NCBI GenBank assembly: GCA_963555705.1
Contig: OY743190.1
Span: 24,001,491-24,065,490, forward strand
Source: Ligustrum vulgare
Lineage: Eukaryota; Streptophyta; Magnoliopsida; Lamiales; Oleaceae
Reading direction: 5' to 3'
Length of the DNA stretch: 64,000 nucleotides
The notes beneath the pieces are model-generated. The model saw only the letters and a list, made by a program, of their open reading frames with translations, did no database searches and was not told the DNA's origin. The first letter of the stretch is position 1; every line of letters begins with the position of its first letter. A program made the position numbers and the translations under genes. This document shows positions 61,876 through 64,000 of this stretch, piece by piece.

Positions 61876-62084
61876 ACAAATTTAATTCTTTGGTTTAATT
61901 TCTTAGTTTTAGTTCACAATCACAAATTCTCTTTGTCTGTTCAAATAAAGTTTAGAACTAAAATATTTCACCAATTAATAGCAGTCTCTGTGGGACGATA
62001 ATCTGGACTCTAAGGCCCACTTTATTACTTCTCAAGACCCATACTCTTGCGGGGATATCTTGCATAGCGAGATATCAGTGAACA
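61873..62084 (+). repeat. Remnant of the 3' LTR of Athila D
   Basis: Only the last 212 bp, matching 59650-59855 (TTTGGTTTAATTTCTTAG to GTGAACA). The junction with protease has AT-rich ambiguity of several bases. Confidence 0.9.
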
Positions 62085-62089
62085 ACTAC

Positions 62090-62412
62090 CATATAATAAT
62101 TCCCCACACAATCAACCTTCCATATAGCATCCTTAGGCACAATTGGGCAATCAAATACAACATGACTTCCCCAACAGAAATCACACATCAGATAAATTTG
62201 AAATACTGTTTGATTAGAGTACCATTGATACTTGTTTGCTTCCATATTCCTGTGTTGCCTCCAGCTATTTGAAAATTCATTCAATCCCTGAATAAATAGG
62301 AAAAAATTCACAGCTTTTTAAATGTTCCCAAAAACAAGACTAAGAAATAAAAAATAAAAAGAAAAGTCCAAACTAAAGCAAGACCTAATTGGTATCGATA
62401 TTAATTAATAAT
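62090..62412 (-). pseudogene. Athila C gag zinc-knuckle remnant
   Basis: The minus-strand ORF (62075-62311) includes KYQWYSNQTVF, CDFCWGSHVVFDCP (a C-x2-C-x4-H-x4-C knuckle) and VGNYY, the order found in Athila gag. The remaining gag is missing, and the region to 62412 is leader. The first bases at 62085-62089 are the duplication made by D. Confidence 0.75.
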
Positions 62413-62435
62413 CCCCGACAATAGTGCCAAAAACT

Positions 62436-62580
62436 TGATGTGCTAAATCGCAAGGGTACGATATCGCATCCAAGTAATAAAGTGGACTTTTTGAGTCTGA
62501 GTGATATTCCCTCGAGGATTATGACTAATTACCAACGGTGTTTTAATTTTCACTTTATTTGAAGAAATTTTTTTGAGGGT
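62436..62580 (-). repeat. 5' LTR of Athila C, cut by element E
   Basis: Matches 53343-53490 (GTGCTAAATCGCAA, GTACGATATCGCATCCAAG, TTACCAACGGT.TTTTAATTTTCACTTTAT). At 62581 the LTR of element E begins. Confidence 0.85.
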
Positions 62581-63962
62581 TGATGGATGTCGAATCCAAC
62601 AAATAATAATACTTTCTTGCTCTCATAAAAATAAATTGCAATAGTGGTAAGCAAGGTCGAATCCACAGGGACTTGTTAGATTTAATTCTTCGGGAAAACT
62701 AAAAACAATGAATTAAAAATAAGGGGGGTTTTGAATTCTTGAATGTGAAATCAAATTATAAATAAACAATTGCGGAATTAAATTAATGAAAATATCAAAT
62801 TAAACAAATATCCAGTCCAAAGTATAATCTCAGTATTGATTCACGGAATTGATCATGGATGCAAGAATAAAATCCTTTACTCATTCTCTAAAATGGTTAT
62901 GGTCATTGATACGATCTAATAACCTATCTCTCCTTACTTTATCGATAATTAAGAGACGCTCGTTAATTATTTCCCTAATCAATAAACAATCCTAGATACG
63001 ATCGTAAGATTTAATTTACCAATAGCATTAATTCCCAGGGAGACGACCAATTCTAACCAACAAATCCACACGTGTGATTTATTTAAGTTAGGTTACATGC
63101 CTTCATAACATGAGTAAAAAATCAGTCTATAATTAACTATGTTATTTGCCACCTGTATTAGAAAACCTAAACAATTACAGATTTAGATTCCTAATTGGCT
63201 AAGTATCGTTTTGACAATTAAAACAACGTGCACTTTGTATTAATAAATCAAAGCAACAACTTCAATTCACAATCAAAAGACATATAAATAGAGAATAATT
63301 AAAGAAACGAATAAATTTAATTAGATCTCACAATTCTTTGTGAATCGAAACTTCGAATAACCTTGAACTAGAAAAATAAATTTAGCTACCCATTAACATT
63401 ATCAATCGAAGACTAACGAAAAAGAAATAATGATTGAAGTAAAAAGAGTCAAACTCCACAAATTTCGATCAAAAATATGTGGCTGCCTTCCTGTTCGGTT
63501 CGTCCCCAGCGTCTTTTCTTTTTCTTTTTGCCTTTCTTCCCCGCCGTCGTTCTCCCTCCTCCCTTCTTGAATAGAGTCTTTCTTTTCCTTAAAAATATGT
63601 TAGTGCCCTCTTTCATTGGTCCCAGATTTTCAGCCCAACTTGGCCCACTCAATTCAATCTCAAACGTGGCAGACTCTTTATTGCAATACTTGGCTGCTGG
63701 GCTATCATTCCTAATCCAAGGCTTTCTTGTTGATGCCAAATGAAATCTCCAAAAATATTGTGCTTTTCTTCCAAAAACACAGGTCAACTTTTGAGCTCCA
63801 AAATTATTTTTCTCAATTTGTGATGTTGAGTCCAATTTTGCTCCAACTCCTTCATGTAATCCACAAAACATAAAATATGATTAATATCCATGACTTAAGC
63901 AATTCAAACCATTAGAATAAGAGGAAATATCATGAATTAATCAACAATTATGCACCCTATCA
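62581..63962 (-). repeat. 3' LTR of Athila-type element E (runs off the window)
   Basis: It is 1382 bp, minus orientation: begins TGATAGGGTGCATAATTG at 63962 and ends TTGGATTCGACATCCATCA at 62581. The polypurine tract AAGTGTGGGGGGATT (63963-63977, minus) follows on the internal side. The internal region continues past 64000. The same family is element A at 2851-13714. Expected duplication: AGGGT (62576-62580). The 140-aa and 88-aa ORFs here lie inside the LTR and are not called genes. Confidence 0.88.
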
Positions 63963-64000
63963 AATCCCCCCACACTTAGACAATGCTTGTCCTCAAGTAT

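Larger units (their letters stand above)
58358..62084 (+). mobile_element. Athila-type element D, deletion derivative, TSD ACTAC
   Basis: It is flanked by perfect ACTAC (58353-58357 and 62085-62089), inside element C and in opposite orientation. It has a complete 5' LTR, a PBS, gag and part of protease. It then jumps into the last 212 bp of the 3' LTR, so one deletion removed RT, RNase H, integrase, the 3' noncoding region and most of the 3' LTR. The two LTR ends look about 90-95% alike by eye. Confidence 0.93.
53343..62580 (-). mobile_element. Athila-type element C, internally deleted, with D nested
   Basis: Minus-strand order from right: 5' LTR (62436-62580, interrupted), PBS (62413-62430), gag remnant, long noncoding spacer with two polypurine tracts, 3' LTR (53343-54782). 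It lies in the RT of T2. Its left flank is TCTAG (53338-53342), and the matching copy would be right of the window. Only a gag fragment of coding sequence remains. Confidence 0.85.

Noticed and set aside
63449..63871. 140-aa minus ORF and 88-aa plus ORF
   Set aside because: Both are within the LTR of element E, opposite each other, with Lys/Arg- or Phe/Pro-rich low complexity.

Overview
The window is intergenic chromatin from a large plant genome, most likely a eudicot. It is almost entirely nested transposable elements. The families present are Ty3/gypsy chromovirus, Tat and Athila, Ty1/copia (including a SIRE-like one), a CACTA DNA transposon and a LINE fragment. No intact host gene is visible. 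The only host-gene remnant is the 3' part of a berberine-bridge-enzyme-like (FAD oxidase) gene at 1494-2466, broken by a stop and a frameshift. No tRNA, rRNA or CRISPR was seen. All identities are by eye from translated motifs and repeat boundaries.

Left block (1-18.7 kb). A decayed chromovirus integrase/chromodomain with a truncated 3' LTR abuts the BBE-like pseudogene. An Athila-type LTR on the minus strand (2851-13714) follows. It is split by a Tat-lineage element (4334-13662, TSD AATAG). The Tat element lost most of gag-pol, carries an antisense LINE RT fragment at the deletion, keeps an integrase remnant, and has an antisense ORF with its own TATA box. It was later hit by two solo LTRs (5290-8499, TSD ATAAC; 9565-10538, TSD TATTA). 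A third solo LTR (13885-16690, TSD AATAG) sits in the Athila internal region.

Middle block (18.7-31.7 kb). A minus-strand Ty1/copia element (PBS and 5' LTR kept, 3' LTR missing, YVDD mutated to YVHD) is followed by the end of a decayed CACTA-like element. Next come a SIRE-like copia derivative lacking pol (26.3-29.3 kb) and the 5' part of a second Tat element (gag at 30.1-31.7 kb).

Right block (31.7-64 kb). The second Tat element is split by a 20.2-kb CACTA transposon (31724-51911, TSD GAT). The CACTA keeps DUF4218, DUF4216, a TNP-like ORF and a C48/Ulp1 protease, but no Transposase_21 DDE domain was found. Two solo LTRs (32181-34390; 36779-38443) and a copia element (40715-50780, itself holding solo LTR 42207-43500) sit inside it. 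The Tat sequence resumes at 51912 (protease, start of RT) and is cut at 53343 by a minus-strand Athila. That Athila was hit by a plus-strand Athila (58358-62084, TSD ACTAC) and by a third Athila-type element whose LTR starts at 62581 and runs off the window.

The unusual signals are: (1) short GC-rich, family-specific palindromic words repeated several times in the noncoding parts of unrelated LTR families (TTACGGCCGTAA-like, GCGATCGC, and others); (2) a conserved stem-loop and an inverted-repeat architecture shared by the TGTAGCGACC-type LTRs; (3) six solo LTRs, all with perfect 5-bp TSDs; (4) elements with young LTRs but long-dead coding regions, suggesting mobilisation in trans.
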